Positions 32,637 through 34,830 of a stretch of DNA of 34,830 nt are shown piece after piece (within the stretch, counting starts at the first letter, position 1; each line of letters starts with the position of its first letter). Under the pieces are notes generated by a model. The model saw only the letters and a program-made list of their open reading frames with translations, made no database searches and was not told where the DNA came from. Location of the stretch: NCBI RefSeq assembly GCF_000312125.1, contig NZ_HE978643.1, forward strand, positions 46,120 to 80,949, given 5' to 3'. The DNA comes from Timonella senegalensis JC301 (GTDB taxonomy: Bacteria; Actinomycetota; Actinomycetes; Actinomycetales; Cellulomonadaceae). Made by a program: the position numbers and the translations under genes.

Positions 32637-33011
32637 CTACTCGCCGGCCTTGATCACGAGGACCGGAACCGAGGCGTCCAGCAGGATGCGCTGGGTGGTC
32701 GAGCCGAGCAGGAACTTGCCCACGGGCGTGCGCTTGCGGGCGCCGAGGACGATAATCTCGGCGTCGATGCGCTCGGCGTGGTCGAGGATGGCGTCGGCTA
32801 CGTCGATCTTGTCGCTGCGGAAGGACACCTCCACGTCCTTGCCGTGCGCGGAAATGAGAGCGCCCAACTGCGAAGGGATGGGTGCGTCGTTTGGCTGAGG
32901 AGTAAGCACGAGAGCTACAAGGTTGGTCTCGCGGCGCTCTGACTCTTCAACGGCCGCGGCGAAGGCAGCCTTGCCTTGAGGGGTTTCGTTGTATGCAACC
33001 AACACGGTCAT
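32637..33011 (-). CDS. Universal stress protein (UspA family), ATP-binding type
   Basis: A 124-aa single Usp domain. It opens MTVLVAYNETPQGKAAF and ends ASVPVLVIKAGE, both family-typical. The nucleotide-binding motif G90-x2-ish...G98-x4-G103-S104 (LGARKRTPVGKFLLGSTTQ) indicates an ATP-binding member. The ATG has AAAGGA about 10 nt upstream. It begins 18 nt after the stop of the interrupted hydrolase gene on the same strand, so the two are probably co-transcribed. Its specific stress role is unknown. Confidence 0.93.
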   Translation of the reverse strand: MTVLVAYNETPQGKAAFAAAVEESERRETNLVALVLTPQPNDAPIPSQLGALISAHGKDVEVSFRSDKIDVADAILDHAERIDAEIIVLGARKRTPVGKFLLGSTTQRILLDASVPVLVIKAGE

Positions 33012-33029
33012 TGTGTTCGTCCTTTGGGG

Positions 33030-34830
33030 TCAAGAAGCGGATTTATCAAACTCTGCGATGCGATTACGGAGCAGGTTGTAGTCGGACTCGCTCCACCCGG
33101 TCACCTCGGTAATTGCACCTAGAGCGTCAGCATACTCCAACCGGTACATATGGCCGTGGCCGTAGGGCACTCCGCCGGAGACCAGCATGTCGAACGTGAC
33201 CTGAAGGAACGTAACAATCGGGGTCCACACCATGTTGACTCGACGGTCTGGGCCGGCGGGCTCGTTGAGCCAATCGGGGCTGTTCCACAGCAGGTCCATG
33301 GACCACCACGTGACGGCATCCGAGGCGTGCTGGAGGTAGACCACGCGAGGCGAGCGCCAGTCCTTCTTGAGATTCCACAGGTCGTCCGCGGCATTGGCCT
33401 TGGTGGAGAACCTCACCTGGTGGCCGCCATTGATGACCGGGGTGATCTCGGGAGATCCTGGGTCTCGGGAGTCGGTGGTCTGGCGCCACATAGGTGTGAA
33501 GTTTGGAGTTCCCACAAACAATGCGCCGTTGGAGCGCTCGTTGATGTCCTGGAGGCCGGAGAACGCCCCCTGCATGCCGTACGAGCCGAGGGAGAGGCCA
33601 TACACGTAGATCTTTGGGCGGGACGCCTCAGGCTTCTCCAGCCACGCCGCATAGACGGCTTCAAACAGAGCCTTTCCGGCTGCTGGTGGGGTGTCCCGGT
33701 CGCTGAGGAAGGAAACCCAACTGGGCAGGAACGAGTACTGCATGGATGCGATAGCAGTGTCGCCGGCATGTTGGAACTCGAGCGTGTTGCTCATTGCCGG
33801 GTCGATCCACCCGGTTCCCGTTGCTGTGGCCACCATGAGCACGTCTCGGTCCCACGCGTTGGTGCGGTCGAGCTCTGCCACGACCTGGGCGGCGGTGTCT
33901 GTGAGCTAATCGTCCTCGGCGAGGCCCGCGTAGACCCGGATGGGGTCCTTGGCAGTGACCCCCTTGAGCGCTGGGGTAGTGTCCGCAAACTCTTGAAGTT
34001 CTTCTTGTGAGGGCCCTTGGCCAACAAAGGCGCGGCCCTGGTATCCGAGCGACTCCCAGCTGGACTCGGAGTCTGGTGAGCCGGAGCGCGCAGGCGAGGT
34101 TGGCTGTACGGCGTGTGGCGGGGTGTCACGGTCAGTCGCCGAGTAAATGTTGTTGAGGAGCGCCATGGAACCGCGCACGAGCGTGCCATCGATGAGCGTT
34201 AGGAAGGCGATGGCCACAATGATCGAGCCCGCGAGCACGGCGGCGCGCCGGGGAATCCATCGAGACAACTTGCGCGTGACCCAGCGGATCGCGCGCAGCA
34301 GATTGCGGCCCACAAACACGACCGCGAAGGCGGTGAGCAGCGCAAGACCCAGCTGGCCGAGAACGTGGGTGGGGCCATCCGCCTCCATGCCCATTAGCAG
34401 GCGAAGCTCGGTCTGCCAACGCGAGCCGAGAATGACAAATAGCGGAATTAGGATCAAGGCGAGGGCCGCCAGGATCAACCACAGGATCTTGGACGTCTTC
34501 TTGGACCACGTGTGCTTGAAGCCGAGCCAACGTGTGAACGCCCCGATCGCGGAACCCAAACCGTATCCACCCGCCGCGCACAGCCCGCTCAGTACGCCCT
34601 GGAAACCCCAGGTGCGGGGTATGAGCGAGGGCGCAAGCGAAACGCACAGAAACGCGAGCGCGAAGCACAGCCCGGTGGGGGACACCTTGTCCATTGCACG
34701 GACTCGCGCGCCGATACGCTCGGCGGTCTCTTGCAGGCGGCGTCGTGCGTTAGTTTGTCCGGCAGGTGCCTTGGCATGCGGCTTGGGCAAGGGCTTGGCT
34801 GGTGCCCCGGCGGACGGCTCGGCCGCAGAC
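33030..34830 (-). pseudogene. Abhydrolase_9-type membrane alpha/beta hydrolase, interrupted by an in-frame amber codon; 5' end off-window
   Basis: One reading frame encodes both halves of a known two-part protein, split by TAG at 33906-33908. The upstream part (to 34790 and open to the window edge, where the real start may lie) has four to five hydrophobic segments, including SLIPRTWGFQGVLSGLCAAGGYGLG, and ends KDPIRVYAGLAEDD. After the stop the frame continues LTDTAAQVVAELDRTNAWDRDVLMVATATGTGW, then the nucleophile-elbow sequence VYGLSLGSYG and a late GHGHMY with a candidate catalytic His. A GTG at 33881 could restart translation but has no ribosome site. The joined frame is at least 586 codons, the expected family scale. 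Possible causes: nonsense mutation, sequencing error, or amber readthrough. Confidence 0.8.

Noticed and set aside
1-34830. Mobile elements, prophage, integrase, CRISPR or toxin-antitoxin modules
   Set aside because: No transposase, integrase, phage or paired toxin/antitoxin frames were recognised on either strand.

Overview
The window is a stretch of chromosome from a GC-rich Gram-positive actinobacterium. The evidence is GC-rich codon use, frequent GTG starts, initiator tRNA genes without an encoded CCA, and families confined to or typical of Actinobacteria: WhiB7, AdnAB, a DUF3107 protein, UPF0182, a zincin_2/DUF2342 protein and a PPA1309-like protein. The order RhlE - ferritin-like - DUF3107 - TetR - AdnA - AdnB - (extra gene) - NudC - UvrD2 - WhiB7 - zincin - dehydrogenase - PDZ protease - UPF0182 resembles the Mycobacterium tuberculosis Rv3211 to Rv3193c neighbourhood as I recall it. 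This is conserved core chromosome, not a mobile island. The genus cannot be fixed from the sequence alone; an Actinomycetaceae-like organism is a guess.

Layout. 1-1921: two sugar ABC permeases, the end of an importer operon whose start lies outside the window, closed by a terminator. 2025-3588: a PHP phosphoesterase overlapping a MarC membrane protein. 3663-5616: a DEAD-box RNA helicase with a long structured leader and a +1 frameshift before its basic tail. 5817-7861: ferritin-like protein, then DUF3107 and TetR on the minus strand. 7886-19797: the DNA-repair block AdnA/AdnB, a degenerate phosphotransferase on the minus strand, NudC and UvrD2. 19798-20920: WhiB7 behind a leader with an upstream ORF and an intrinsic terminator. 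20926-30598: ThiF-like protein, YgjP-like peptidase, zincin_2 protein, dehydrogenase-like protein, Lon-like PDZ protease, PPA1309-like protein and UPF0182. 30677-32312: two identical initiator tRNA genes flanking an aldose epimerase. 32308-32636: a gene-free stretch packed with palindromes. 32637-34830: UspA and an alpha/beta hydrolase gene interrupted by an in-frame amber codon.

How the genes work together. AdnAB resects double-strand breaks, UvrD2 is a second superfamily 1 helicase, NudC acts on NAD(H) and NAD-capped RNA, and WhiB7 controls intrinsic antibiotic resistance. The strongest regulatory signal is the whiB7 leader: nested complementarities between the upstream ORF and the terminator stem fit ribosome-controlled attenuation. 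Many genes start 5 to 8 nt after a TAnnnT or similar hexamer and lack a Shine-Dalgarno sequence, which points to widespread leaderless transcription. I see no phage, insertion sequence, CRISPR array or defence island.
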